A model generated the notes under the pieces. That model was not told the DNA's origin. It made no database searches and saw nothing but the letters and a program-made list of their open reading frames with translations. From Lingula anatina (taxonomy: Eukaryota; Brachiopoda; Lingulata; Lingulida; Lingulidae), in NCBI RefSeq assembly GCF_001039355.2, contig NW_019775765.1, positions 132,276 through 196,275 of the forward strand: DNA of 64,000 nucleotides. The letters are read 5' to 3'. The translations under genes were made by a program, and so were the position numbers. Positions 32,845-45,801 of this stretch are shown here, in pieces (position 1 is the stretch's first letter; each line of letters starts with the position of its first letter).

Positions 32845-33769
32845 TGTTGATGTATAAAAAAATGCTTGATATTCATCCAGAAGCTTTAGGGACAGATATC
32901 TTTGTAGACATGCTGGCCTGTTTGCATCCAAATTTTGCACAGAATCTCACGTGCCACGCAAGTCCTTCTTGCCAAACTTGGAGTTCGCAGACAGCCCATA
33001 AGCACGCACGGAAGATATTGGACATGTCCAAAAGATTCTGCGAATAGTCTGCGAACAGCAAAGCCGCAAGCGTAACTTGCTCCCTTAGCAAGAAGTTCGC
33101 AAGTGATACGTGCGTGGTCCAAGACGCACATCGCAAGCAATGAAGCAGCAAGTGCCCTTTGTGTGTTGAGTACGGTGCACGCCCTCACAGCTAAAGAACG
33201 TGCGTCACCTACACGTCTGGAGTAATAAAAGGCGTGCTAACAACGCACGTTCGTGTCTCAACAATGAACGTCGATTGTGCGACTTGTACAATTTAAACAA
33301 ATTTTTAAAAAAATAGAATTTGCTCAATTCAGCTTTTAATATGCCTCCAAAAGCCAAGAGAAAGAAGCTTAGAGAACAGAAAACAAAGGAAGAAGAAAGC
33401 CGGGGAGAACAGGAGACAATATATACTGACGTAAGCCGTCAGCACGGCATCACAAGCGTATCACTACAGTGTGAAGCAAAATGGAACTACTTTCGCCGTG
33501 CGTTGCATTCTTTTCGTAAGTAATGAGTGCGTTCCACGTGCGCGGGTAGCAAAACAAATGCATAAAATGAGTACAATTTCCACGGCCATCGAATCTTTCA
33601 ATTAGCGCCCCTGTTTGAAAATACATCTCATGTAGCCCCTGCAAATCGCAAGGCAGACTTCCACTGAAACTTTCCCTCTACCTCTACGAACTCCACGGCC
33701 TCTACTGCACCAAAATTCCATAGGGGATGTACGGTTTTCAAATTCGTGCGTCCGATTGTGACCGAGGCT
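32845..33769 (+). mobile_element. Harbinger-like remnant with one intact right terminus
   Basis: The right end (33752-33769, CCGATTGTGACCGAGGCT) is one base different from the terminus of the MITE at 31252-31475, and about 33580-33769 is homologous to its right half. The left part (32870-33290) is richer in G+C than its surroundings and full of short ttcgca/tgcgaa inverted pairs. I found no left terminus. It probably derives from a longer Harbinger-type element. Confidence 0.5.
33341..33523 (+). CDS. Lys/Arg/Glu-rich 60-residue ORF, possibly a first exon of a transposon gene
   Basis: The ORF starts at an ATG and encodes a highly charged N-terminus (MPPKAKRKKLREQKTKEEE) followed by a hydrophobic/aromatic part with EAKWNYFRRALHSFRK. 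The stop codon overlaps TTCGTAAGTAATG, a good splice donor, so the reading frame may continue into an exon that is missing here. It lies inside the Harbinger-like remnant. Harbinger elements carry a second, Myb/SANT-type gene, but no such domain is visible in this short piece. The function is unknown. Confidence 0.35.
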   Translation: MPPKAKRKKLREQKTKEEESRGEQETIYTDVSRQHGITSVSLQCEAKWNYFRRALHSFRK

Positions 33770-33775
33770 AAAAGG

Positions 33776-35740
33776 GATAATAAAAATGGCAAAAAAAATG
33801 AATTTTCCTGGAGTAAACAACAAATGTTCCATACTTACCAATGGTTAATGAATCTATTTTTACATTCAAAGTTAGTCCCTGTTTTTCTAAACAGTTTGTT
33901 TTTTTATTAGAATCTCTTAAGAGATTATAATAGAGTATAGCCATCAATGGAGGTCACGTGGTCTGAAGACAAGCTCAGATATCAGAATAACATCTGCAAC
34001 TGCTGTTTTTGTGGTAAAACAGAATATATTATATTTCTACGAGTTGTTCACATTGTTTTTATTGTGGAATATAGATCTCATACGAAGAGTTATTATCCCT
34101 TTACGGTACGTTTATTGAATAACACGCTCCATTGTACACATGCCGCACATCGCTGGGTTGCTCTGTTGATCTTGATTTTAAATGTCAAGACAAACAATTT
34201 TATGCAGCCGTTTTTGTTAAGATAACACAAGTCTAAAGGTGTACTAAAGTAACTGGCAATATGGGTTAATATTTGGAATATGTGCAGAATATAAGAGGGC
34301 GTCTGAAAATTAACCCAATTGGTGCATGCATGTACTGTAAACGTGGATGTGCACTATACATGTATATTGAGTCCAGTAAAATATCACTCATACTTAAATA
34401 ACTACAAGCAACCAAGGTCCACTGGTGGATAAATGTTTATCAAAAGACACAACATTTGGTCTGTCACGTCCAAAATAAAGTCGCGCATGCGACGCGTATT
34501 AAGATTCTGTAATCATTTTTTATTTTAATAGCGACAATTTAGGTATTGCGGTTTTTGATATTTTTTTTAAGTTCAATACCTACATAGTTGGTAGATCCAA
34601 GTACGCAACACAGAGTGTAAATATTTATATTTCATTAGATCAATGGAAACTTTTCAGAAAATTATAATTAAAAGATCAAGGCCTTTTTCGTGTATTCGAC
34701 ATGATTTCATTTCTAGGATTAAAGTCATAATATACACTTTATACTCCTTTTCACGTCTAATGATGCCTCAAAGGTACACATGAACATAAAGAAAATTGAC
34801 CTTTATGGATTACAAACAAAACGTCCAAAAAGGGCAGCAAGCATGTAGAGGTTTTCAAATAGGTCCGTTCCCCTGCATCCACAACATGTAAGGCCTCAGT
34901 CCCAAACCATGACAACATTTTTCGCTTACATTCACAAATTTTTCATTCACAAAAGTGAAATACACTAAGCAGGGCTTAAAATGTCGGCTCTCTTCAGCGT
35001 TAATTCACCTCCTATGAAATGTATGGCAAAAATACATTTTTGTATATATTCTTGTAACTATAAGAGCTGCATTCGTTTTTCACTATGTCACAGTGACAAT
35101 ATTTCGAACAGCATCGACACACCTGGCTTCACCTATGACATTATTTCAAGGTACGGAAGTGCAGCGGATCCTTTGATTAATACTTGGACATAATAATCTC
35201 TTATTATGTCCAACAGTAATACCTATAGGTACTTAGAGTCACATACACTATGTGACAGATCTCAACAGAAGATAGAAACAGTTTAACTCTTTGATGTTGA
35301 CGAAGCAAATTAAATTTTGTCCATTCAATATAAAGAGGGGTGTTAGAAGGAAGGCACTGGCATTCTATTGGGATATTATTTGTCCTTTATCAAGAGCGTA
35401 TGCTCCACAGCAATTGGGGGATTAGTGCGCATGCAGTGGGCACGTTCTTGTTCTACATAAAAAATACTAGTGAGCATTGGCACCTGCAGCAATAATCTGA
35501 TAACATTGATATACAATCGATTTTAAGAGGGCTGACCCTATATGAACTTAAGCACCAAAACCCTTATAAACACATCACTACATGATCTGATTCAATCAAA
35601 ATGTAATCAATTAACGAAAACATTAAAAAGACGTACTGGAAAGCTTTTGTTGACTAAACTTCAAAACAAATTGAACTGGAAAAATTGATTACACAGACAT
35701 AGATATAGGCACAAGATTAAAAAGTTACATTTTCTACATT
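33776..35740. other. 3' flank of LRR gene 4
   Basis: There is no gene. About 34080-34430 matches the distal intergenic unit seen near 4640 and 24400-25150. About 34650-35740 matches the conserved LRR 3' flank. Open frames at 33947-34225 and 34981-35193 lack motifs. Confidence 0.55.
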
Positions 35741-37740
35741 TTACTTATTAATAATGGCGTATTGACCTCCATGTTGTTTCAAACCCCGCCCATCCTTTCT
35801 GAGAGGTTCATAGGCGCCACTGGGGGCACTGCAGGCCGTCCCAGCCGTATTCTGATACTGACTATCTCCAGAACTTTGACCTTCAGGTAACCTTTCACTC
35901 TTGACACCTTGATTGACGTGACCCTGGACCCTCCCCTTTATGGGCACTCGGTTTCGTTGCTTGAAGAAGCATGTCAGCAATACGACAAGAGTAGCAACGA
36001 ATGCCACGACGGCAACAACGGCGACAGATGCGGACATAGTTGTGATAGTTTGAACGTTGCTGAGGTCCTTTTGGAGACTGGATATTTGGGCCGAATTGAC
36101 GAACGAACGATTCAAAGGTTTACTGGTGGGTTCTGTCTTTGTATCCGGTGGAGTTGTCGTTACAATGTTGCAACTTTCAAAACTTTCGTCTTCAAGTGTG
36201 CAACCATCTAGTGGATATGAAGACAGTCCCTGACCGTATAGCTCTCTTGGTTGATAACAAGTCCCACTGACAGATATCCTGGAACCGAATTGGTAAGAGA
36301 GCTGTCGGATCCAGGCTAGACGGCAATCGCAATTAAAAAATTCGGTGGAGAAGTAGAATGTTTCAAAATGCTGTAGTTTTGCAACTATACACTTGTGAAA
36401 TGTGTCACATTTATTATTGCGCAGGTCGACATACCTCAGGGATTGTGACGGACCGATAAATACATTTTGATCCATTATGGTGATAAGGTTGTTCGAAAAG
36501 TCAACATACTTCAAGTTTTTGCAATTTTGAAACAACCGTGGACCCAGGGAGTGGATCCTATTGTAACTCAGATTGATCTTTCTCAACAGTACCTGTGCCA
36601 CAAAATGGATTGGGCTGACTTCCCGTATCAGGTTATTACTAAGGTCCAGTTCTTCCAGCTGGTCACAATAGTGGAATGACAGCGGATCAAGAGAAGATAT
36701 TTTATTGTTGGCCAGGTTGAGCTTCCTTAACTGTACCATTTTAGCAAAATGGATTTGATTTACTCCTCGTATTCTGTTATTGTTTAAGTCAAGTTCTTCC
36801 ATCTTTCCCATGCCAGATATTGCATTAGGTATGTCTGTTAAAGAAGATTCCATGTAGGAAAGTCTAAGAATTTTCAACGACTTTTGATTGACAAGATTAT
36901 CAAGATAGTAATACTGGGGTTTTGACTTAGATCTAGGATCTCCAACTCGTTCAAATTGGCGAAGACATTGACCGGCAGGGAATTCAGACCACAGTATCTC
37001 ATGTTTAGATAGGTCAAATTTCGAAGCAAGCCAATTCCCGAAGGTACTTCATAAAGGCGATAATTATCATACAGGTCCAGCCACACTAACGATCTGGGAA
37101 GCTTGGCGAATGACGTAACAGAACTCTGGTTTAGGTAGCAGCTTGCGAGTGACAATTTCCGGAGATTAGGTAGGTGCTCCAAGGATGCTGGGATACTACT
37201 CAATAGGCGGTTGTTGTCAAGCCACAGCGACCGGAGCGATGTCAGGTGACTAAGAGAGTTATATGGGTCACCAGTTATTCTATTGCCTCCAAGGTCCAAC
37301 TCTTGTAAAGCCGTTAGATACCTTATGGCCGAGGGGACTGCGTTGAGGTAGGTGCTCCGAAACAGCAAAATTTGAAGGCTATTCTTTACATGTACACCGT
37401 AGTAGAAAGCCAATGAATTTATAGAAAGATTGGTGCCTCGCGAAATGTCTACACGTACGGTATTGGGGATATTTCGGAAAGCGCCACTGCGTATAGTAGG
37501 CGAACTCCATGAAAAATATTTGACTTGAAATAATTCAACCGTATCGTTGGTAGCCGTAAAGTGTGAAGGATCTATATGGTATCCGTAAGGGTTACAGTAA
37601 AATCTCCATTTTGTCTGTCCTTCCTCAGTATAATTGGCACAGTCTGAGCAGTAAGAATTGATGGAACAGACACCTTGACATATTGAGGGTATAGCGACCA
37701 GCAAACTTGCGCAGAAAAGAAGGAGACCTCCGGGAACCAT
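35741..37740 (-). pseudogene. LRR type I transmembrane receptor-like gene 4, broken by a 4-bp deletion (14 LRRs)
   Basis: The 5' part (37740 down to about 36908) encodes the signal peptide, N-cap and first ~7 LRRs and then runs into a stop at 36874. The remainder (LRRs 8-14, LRRCT cap FNCDCRLAWIRQ, stalk, membrane helix and a tail with QYQNT and AYEPL) continues in another frame to 35741. Compared with gene 5, four bases ('tgaa') are missing between 36907 and 36908, which alone explains the shift. Everything else is intact, and a normal acceptor (CCCATTTCAG) and ATG are present, so the break is recent, allelic or a sequencing error. The truncated product would be a secreted N-terminal LRR fragment of 288 residues. 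Confidence 0.85.
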
Positions 37741-40214
37741 TTTGATACGCTGAAATGGGAAGAAAAATAATACTATATCAACATAAATAAATACACAAAG
37801 AGTTAAAAGGTGAAAAGGTATTGGCTGTTTTCTTTAAAAAAAGTTTTCTTTTACCAGTTTTTAGGTTATCTGTGAAAGGAATGGACAAGGACAGCAACAT
37901 TAAGGATGCAATTAACAGTAAATGGCCAAAATGTGGATGTTTTTCTGAATTTGTCAGTATAAGATAGATGAAATATCAACTACATATCAGCCTATCTTAA
38001 AATAATGGAAGTTTACAAATAAACCCGTAATTTTAGCCTAATTGCTGATTTACCCCTGTGGTAGCGTGTCTGAGTTTTAAAGTAGGTCACACTTGTCCAT
38101 ATATGTGTTTGATTGGCAGCTCCACTGTGCAGCTGTATATTTCCCGTACTAGATTGCTGCTAAGCCTTTCACATTCTTTGGGTAACGTCCCACTTTCACT
38201 TGCCAAACAATACTTTTCATTTTGAATTTATCAGTGAACTTAATTCTGACGACCTACTAAAGCTCTAAAAAGCAGACCTATAGATGAGACGCATATGGGC
38301 AAAGGCACTCCCCCTAGGTTTCACGTGGTGAAGTAGGCTGACGTCACGACTAACATGGTGGCTGCTGTCAATGCATGGAGGGGGCCTCCGGTTGAAAATG
38401 TTCAATAATAATGTTGAAAATGGATGAAAGACATAGTGACAGTTACATAGGCAGTGTGTAGAGGGCTGAACCAGTATAAATAACTAAACTTCTCAGCTTG
38501 CCAATGCAGCTCACTGATTATATAACGTTGGAATCTCCGGGGAGCACTAAAAGGCTGATTTCTCCGCTTCAGTTTAGGGCTTCAAGAGAACGATTTAAAC
38601 CAGTGTCAAAATTAATTAGAACTCTCAACCGATGAAAGCTGGCATTCATTCGTTAGATCTAAGGTTTGTCTGAAAATGTGTCTGGGATTTCATAACATCA
38701 GCTCTGTTTTCAACTTACGTGTGCTTTAGTTAGGCTAGGAGGTTGCGTTGAACTGGAAAACAGGTTTATTTTGATATCTCTGCTAATTTAACACATATCG
38801 CTAATTTCAGGCGCATTCTTGTTGATCCCAGTGATGGCTCACGAGGCAAGCTGTCTACACATGTCCATTTGTAGTGGACTTCTAGTTTTTAAGGTGTAAA
38901 GATCATGTTGAGCACACCTATTTAGCATAATATCTCATTACGTAACGATTACATAATAAAATAAGGATATGAAATGAAAAGCTGTTGAAATAAGCTTTCT
39001 ATTGATATGTAACATGTTGGTATATCTTGGCCGGTTTAGAAGATAGCTACCCCTGTTAATTGCTACCTTAAAAGCTAAAAATTAGCATGTCATCAATAAA
39101 TAGAGTAGTATATGCTAGTAGTACATGTAGTTATACTACTGGAAGAAGTATTAGTAGTGATTGATGTAGTACAAATGATAATAGTTATTTTAAAATGTAG
39201 AACATAAGTCTGGCCAAGTTTCAAACATATTTGTCCTAAAACAACTGTGTGAAGCTTGTTTAAAACGTGTAAAATGCGTAGGGCCAATATTCATTTAACG
39301 AAGTGGATTTAAAATATTTCACATTATATTCCACTGTACTGGTATTCAAGCTTTTTAACAATAAAATTAATGCATAATCTGTGCCATATACATAATCTTT
39401 TTATGATTTTGGCGCAGTCTTCATGACCATATATTTAATGATAACATTTTATTGCCTATAATTCGTGCAGACGTTTAGTGTATGTATGGTAATTTTAAGA
39501 TATAAGAGCCCAACACATATTAAGTATATATAAGCATGGAATACAATGTATGCTTAAATCCCTTTTTTACATTTAGTACATTCTTTTATGACTCTTTTAA
39601 AACTCAACGTACACAATATCTTAAATTATTAAAAGCACTGACAACACAGCAAATGCCTGACGCTGCTAATTAAAACGTAAATGCAATCATATTATATGAA
39701 GATTAAGTTAGTACATACGCTAGATAGATTTATAGACAGCACACAGAGCGCTTGATGTGCACATAAGATGTGTGGATTAGTAGGTTTCAGCATTAAGCAG
39801 GCTTTTGGAAAAGGTTACAAACATGCACATGATTAATCCTGACTAATTCGTTACAAGAAACAACAGGGTTACACATCACGTGGGATAGGATTTATAGTTT
39901 TGACATGTCTTTGATGGAACTGTTTAAAAAAACGAAGGCTTAATATCAGATTCCTAAGACTATTGACAATTCGCCTACTTTGTCTTAAAGTCCCACGACA
40001 GCTAAATATATTTACTAAGAAACGCAGGTCTTAGCACTGCCTCTTTGCTTGACAACGGTTGTAAAGTTTGCATGTTAAAGAATGATCAGTTTGTATGGTG
40101 AAGAAAGAGCAATTGATGCACTCTTAATTGCCAGTTTAATTGCAGTGGTTGTGCTGAAGACCTGTCTTTGCAAAGATAGCAGTTATGTCTTTGCTCGCCA
40201 TTGTTCGTCATTAC

Positions 40215-40303
40215 CTTCTGTACGCTGATTAGTGAACCTATTTGAAAGTGAAACAAAATGACACCCAGCAATCACTTGTTTAACCAAACACCTGTTACCC
40301 TTT
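40215..40303 (-). other. Conserved 89-nt non-coding exon upstream of gene 4
   Basis: On the minus strand the segment follows an acceptor (TTACTTATATCAATAG|AAAGGG) and ends at a donor (TACAGAAG|GTAATGA). The same 89-nt unit with the same borders lies at 55460-55548 and 62602-62690. It contains no ATG in any copy, as expected of a 5'UTR exon. A further upstream donor at 40361-40366 (CTCG|GTAAGTAGTATAG) would end exon 1. Confidence 0.65.
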
Positions 40304-40360
40304 CTATTGATATAAGTAAGAAATATATTCAGCATATGAACGAAAAATACACCTATACTA

Positions 40361-40366
40361 CTTACC
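40361..40366 (-). promoter_or_regulatory. Exon 1 donor and TATA-like promoter region, gene 4
   Basis: The donor CTCG|GTAAGTAGTATAG is preceded on the minus strand by ~90 bp conserved in genes 5 and 6, including CTATATACTGATGTCC about 30 bases before the donor and an upstream 'acgtgac' block. The TATATA lies so close to the donor that it may be exon rather than TATA box, so the start site remains open. Confidence 0.5.
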
Positions 40367-41042
40367 GAGCTGTTAAGATCAGGACATCAGTATATAGAAG
40401 CAACTGTATGTGTGTTGCCTTCTGTCACGTATTCCACAAGCCTCTGCATATGATAGCCGTGTCTGTCGGTTGTTTGCTAGATGACTAAACCGTGTGCACT
40501 AGAATACACACTTTTACCGTATAGCTTCACTTATCAGGTAGGATAATATAATTTTATAGTTGTACTTGGTAACTGCTTTTTACTTCCGGTATTCTAATAT
40601 CTGTTTGTTCGTGGTTAACTATTGATACTCGAAACAGATTGTCCACCATCCAACTTCCAAATTCTTATCTTTACAACCTTGTTTTTACGTTGTTTCTCAA
40701 TATTCATAATCACGTGAAGTAAACATGTATGTGTTGTTATCATTTATAACTTACATGTATGATACTTTTAACTTTTATGGTGGCAGGTAATAAATTCTAA
40801 TCTGTTTTCAGGAAGATACACCCCATTTAAATAGGTTCACTGAGACCACTTCTTAATCTCTTGAGGTAGGCGGAGTAGGCCTATGGATTACATTATTGTT
40901 AGGGATTCAAGTACCCAGCATATTTGATCCTTGGACTAGTTAGTTTGCGGATCGACTGGTTGTGAATGCACTCTTAAGCCGCCTTCAGAGCCGCAGATCA
41001 AAAATGACCACCCACTTAAAAGCTTGCCGTCTAATCCTTTAA

Positions 41043-41982
41043 TAGACTCCCCGCAGCGATTATGCAACAGGGGTTCAAAAGTGGGTCGGTCAAATTTGAT
41101 CCGCGAACTAGTTAGTCTGCAGTTCTGAATGCTGACCACCAGGGTGATAGATTTCCAAAGTAGATATAGCAGACATAAAATTAAATACAATGACACATTT
41201 ATATTATGATTGCAATGGTTTTGCAAGGTTTTCCTTCGATGCAAACGTAATACAAGTATGAAAACATTTTCAAATAAATTGAGGATTTTTCTTTGAAAGA
41301 TGGGAAAACAGAGGAAATTATGCTCTGTATATAAATAACTGTCAGTTGTTCTTAACGCGGTTCCCCAACTTTAGTTACACATTAATAGCGTTCAGACAGG
41401 AACATTAAGGATCGGAAATCGACTATGATTACATCATCAAACGACTGAGAGCTGCTACTCGAAGCCACTGTGAAAATGCTGCAAAGTATAGACTTGCAAT
41501 GTGCTATCCTAAAATGGGGCTTTCGGCACTAAGTGACGTCATAGTGAACTAATCCCTTAATAGACACTGAATAGATTCCCCGCAGGGATTATGCAACAGG
41601 CGCTCAAACGTGGATCGGTCATATTTGATCCGCGAACTAGTTAGTCTGCAGTTCTGAATGCTGACCACCAGGGTGATAGATTTCCAAAGTAGATATGGCA
41701 GACTCAAAATTAGAAATAATGACACATTTTTATATCATGACTGCTATGGTTTTGCAAGGTTTTCCTTCGATGAAAGGTTAATACAAGTATGAAAACATTT
41801 TCAAATAAATTGAGGATTTTTCTTTGAAAGATGGGAAAACAGAGGAAATTATGCTGCTACTCGAAGCCACTGCGAAAATGCAGCCAGTGTGTTAGTATAC
41901 ATGTAGTTTGCTAAGTATAGACTTGCAAGGTGTTATCCTAAAATGAGGCTTTCGGCTATAAGTGACGTCATAGTGAACTGCA
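41043..41982. repeat. Local tandem duplication of about 0.5 kb
   Basis: The stretches 41043-41540 and 41572-41982 align from 'gattccccgcag.gattatgcaacag' through 'gatccgcgaactagttagtctgcag' to 'aagtgacgtcatagtgaact'. They differ in small indels. It is specific to the gene 4 unit. Confidence 0.75.
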
Positions 41983-44652
41983 AAATAGGGAAAAAAATAC
42001 ACGTGAGGTGGGATTAGCTTTTCAGCGATAAGGGTGAAACTATATATACGCCACTCGATAGCAAAACACCAGTGGCACCGAAATCATGGTGTATTCACAC
42101 TGTCGTTCAATAAACTGCAATTAAAAAGAGCTTAAGATAAAACAACCCGAAAAAATATGTACATCAATTTTGTCGGGTTTTAAATCGTTGCTACTTAGCA
42201 TTTGCTAGTCTGCCCTTATATATGAGCAAACTCTCCCACCAATCCCGCGAAATCCCTCTTTATTTTATTTTATCTTTAGATTTCCATTGGATCGAAGGCA
42301 CAGACCACAAATTTCGTGAAAGTTCACTGTTGACCAACAAATGTCTGTGAGGTAGGGCTACCGTGTACAGTACCTCGCAGCCTCTATTTCCTCTGATATA
42401 CCTATCAGGCTATTTAGTTTGTAACTAGTTATAAATATCTTCCGTCTGAACTCATTTACCGGTAACTGCAAATAGTGTCAGGGTCCCATTGTATATTTTA
42501 GTTACTCGTGAAGTCATTTTTATTTCCCAAGAGGCGCGAAAAGTTCACATTATTTATAAACTTTATAAAGCGTGATCCGTGAAGCACCCCATTCTCATGC
42601 CTCGTGAATACTGATTTTTCCCTCTCGTACTTCGAGAACCAAAGTTTTTATACTTGGTGATTGGTGATTTTCAACTCGCCGGACTTGCATCATTAATGGT
42701 TTTTGAATAATGTTTTATTTAGTGTGATTTTTGATTTAATGATTTTGTTTCCCGTGAACCGTGGTCACTACCCCTCATGGGACCCTCTTGTGTACATGTA
42801 TAGTAACTACATGTACAATATATTATACGTGCCACGTGTCACATCGCCTTCCGCGTTAAATGTCACTGAAGTCTCTTATGAATTAATCGTTATTCACATT
42901 TTTTTTCAAAATGATTCTTTCTTCAAAATTTGTATTGTGTTGAAGTTCCAGTGAGTAGGAGCTTGTGAGAAAAATATAACTCGGCCTCCAAACTATTCGG
43001 TGCCGTTCAAAGATAAATAATTAACAATAAATGTGCGTGTTCTTTAAGCATGGTAATCGTGACCACTCCATAATCTGTACTCGGCACTCGGTGTATGATA
43101 ATTAATAAATATTGATGAACGTTTGTGAAATATGTCAATGATGTATTTGGCATTGATAAAGTGAACCAACAGACAGTGCTTAAGTTACCTCACATTAATT
43201 TGCATTAATCCTTTCCAAAATGTCCCTTTAACTTGTTATTAGTTTAGTGTGCACTGATTAACCCGTTGAAGTTTGTCTAGTACAACCGACTAAGTAGAGA
43301 ACTGATCGTAGACAATGCGACATTGGAGGAGGATATAACGAATAATATACAATTGATATCTCAAGTAACTGCTTCATCACGCAAAGTAAGCACACTTTTT
43401 AAATAATAAGGCAATGGTGATCGAATTCAACAATAAGGAATAGATATACATCTCGGACCACTCAGTCTATTGTTTAAGTTATCAAAGACTTGTTTTATTT
43501 ACTTATATTATTCTCTGTAAAATTCAGCACGTTAAAAAAGAGGATTGTTAAACTTAAAAGAATATTTCATAAGTGGACATTTCACGAACTGTATATTAAT
43601 AGGCTACACTCGTGGCTTCCCTTGAATTTCTTAGTCACGACAGGAAGTAAGACAAGGCGATGCTTTTGTTAAAATTAGTAATGTGTTCTTTAATGCCTTT
43701 TTTCTTGTTATAAAATATTCTTAACTGCTCAAATTAAATACATTTTTTGAATAAATTTCTTCTAGTGGAGCTCCTTCGAAAAAAACAAAATCAATATCAT
43801 TTAAAGATATGGGACTATGCTAATTCATATCCCCTTTCTTGCATCATCACATACTAATGCAACCAATAAAGTGTTCCTTACCCAGGCTGCTCCCTCGTGG
43901 TGGTGTCAAGCTGTCTGAGAAAATGTTTCCTACAAGCACAGACCATCAATACGTACATTTACGTATCAATTGCTTGATCCCGTAAACATCTCGTTCTTAA
44001 AGGTGTTTATTTTGTAACAATTGATAACTGATTATAGAAACTTTGATAAAGTTTCATTTGGACCGTTGGTTATGATAGCTTTGACAAAATTAAATAAATA
44101 ACAAGATATTTTATGCAAACTTAATTGTTCATTAATCGAGCAAAACACAAACACATAGTGCACCACCCGTTTTCACGGTCGGGCGAGCCGCTAATTTCAC
44201 TACTCCGATCACCAATAGGCAGCGCTGGTAAAGCAATATTCGCCGGAGCAAAGGTGTCGCTTCCTGTAGACACACAGTCCGTGCATTGTACGTGCCTTGT
44301 CCCCTGGTCGACGTTTTCGGGGAAGGTTTCTGAGTCCAGTGGTAGACGAGTGAATATAGAGATAAAGTATAGAACAAGTAGTCTACAACTTCCGAAATAA
44401 CGTCACATGTGGGATTCTGTAATCATTTTTTTAAAACTCCGATTTTGAAATTATGTTTTTTTTTAACCAAATGTTTTAAGTTTAATACCCACTACATTAT
44501 TTACAAAACTGGTACCTCCAGATACAGAAGTCATAAGCAACATCAAGCATAAACATTTATATTTCATTAATTTACGTTGCAATAGGTTCGGAAAATTGGA
44601 ATAAGAAGAAAAGGCTTTTGTCACCTATTCGACATGATTTTATTTCTATGGT

Positions 44653-44692
<40 letters not shown>
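44653..44692. repeat. (ATA)n microsatellite
   Basis: About 13 ATA trinucleotides in the 3' side of the intergenic unit. The same position in the next unit (58263-58302) also carries an ATA tract, so it was present before the duplication. Confidence 0.95.
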
Positions 44693-45662
44693 TACAATTG
44701 ACACACCTTTCCATGCCAATTGACTGATGCTTCAAAGGTACGCATGAACACAAATAATTTGACCTTTTTGGATTTCAAATCGTTATTAACCAGGAAAGAC
44801 CTACAAGCAGGTAAAGATAATCACAATTAGCCTCTCCACTCCATTTAACAACATGTAGGGCCTAAGTCCAAAATCATCACAATATTTCGCGTTTATATTC
44901 AAGAGACATTTTCCGTGCATAAAAGAGAACACAATACTCTTACCAAGGTTTGTCCTGAATTCCTAAACGACCAATACAATTTCAAAGTAAGACTCTGAAG
45001 GGCACTAGCCCCATAGGATCCAGTTAATGCTGACCCATTAAGTTCTGCTGTGCTCAATTAATTCTGAGAGCTAGCCTTGAAAAGCCGGGTCACTTCAGTA
45101 AATTGGCCATAATTTATTTGTTTGCCTTTATTACCCATACAAAGTATACATTTTTAAAAAGCCAATATTTCAAGCTTAATGAAAATAGAATTACATTTAA
45201 ATTCAACATGCAGTATTAAGAGTTATGACCGGTTAAAAACTACATTTTCATTTGGTAATGGGTGAAATAAAACAAAGTTGATTTATCTTATGCACATCAA
45301 TTTTTTATTTCTCCATACATTTGCCTGAAAATTCACAGAGATGATGTCAATTATAGTAACTTTCAATCCAGGAAATTTCAGCAAGTTATCTCCATTAATT
45401 TCTAAGTTATGCGCGTTTTGCTATCAGGTATACCTACTTGAGCCAGCTTTTCAGCTCACCTGAACATCGTGGCCAGAGCTGAATAGAAGTCAAATTTTAA
45501 CACCATCTATGACAAAAACATTTTTAAAACTTATATCATGAATAAAGGAATATCATCGCCACTGTCTATATCACTGTCACTCGAAAACACCTTATCAGTG
45601 TCGTAGTTTTCAATCATTTCAATAACAGTATCCATTCGCTAGGCCCCTTCCGTAGTGAGAAG

Positions 45663-45776
45663 TATAGGATTATTATTTATATAGACTTATGTAATTTATC
45701 TTCCGTTTCATATAGCGATCATTGTCAAGTTGGACCAATAAACGCTTAAAGACAAATAGTACAGTGTACTTATTTA
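45663..45776 (+). repeat. 5' LTR (114 bp)
   Basis: It starts TATAGGATTATT and ends CTTATTTA, not the usual TG...CA. It contains a TATA box (TATATAG, 45678-45684), a predicted start of transcription about 30 bases later and an AATAAA signal (45737-45742). It differs from the 3' LTR at two positions ('tatatagac' versus 'tatgtagac', and 'tcatatagc' versus 'tcagatagc'). Confidence 0.85.
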
Positions 45777-45787
45777 TGATCGCTATC
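45777..45787 (+). promoter_or_regulatory. Primer-binding site complementary to the element's own mRNA 5' end
   Basis: The ten bases directly after the 5' LTR (TGATCGCTAT) are the exact reverse complement of ATAGCGATCA at 45712-45721 inside the LTR. One more pair forms with the last LTR base, and another if the 3' LTR variant is considered. No match to a tRNA 3' end (TGG...) is evident. This is the arrangement of Tf1-type self-priming. Confidence 0.65.
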
Positions 45788-45801
45788 CCATACCTGACAG
45801 C

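Larger units (their letters stand above)
37741..45004. other. Type B 5' flank of gene 4 and intergenic unit
   Basis: There is no protein gene. About 39080-39870 matches 54520-55400 and 61660-62300. The region 40080-40500 holds the conserved leader exons. The stretch 42060-43110 matches 56800-57800, and 44150-45008 matches 57850-58580. About 37900-39060 and 43110-44120 have no visible counterpart in the other units. The 84-codon and shorter open frames here are not conserved as proteins between units. Confidence 0.55.

Noticed and set aside
44125-44400. 91-codon open frame above the nested transposon
   Set aside because: The homologous stretch at 57835-58000 does not keep the frame, so it is unlikely to be a gene.
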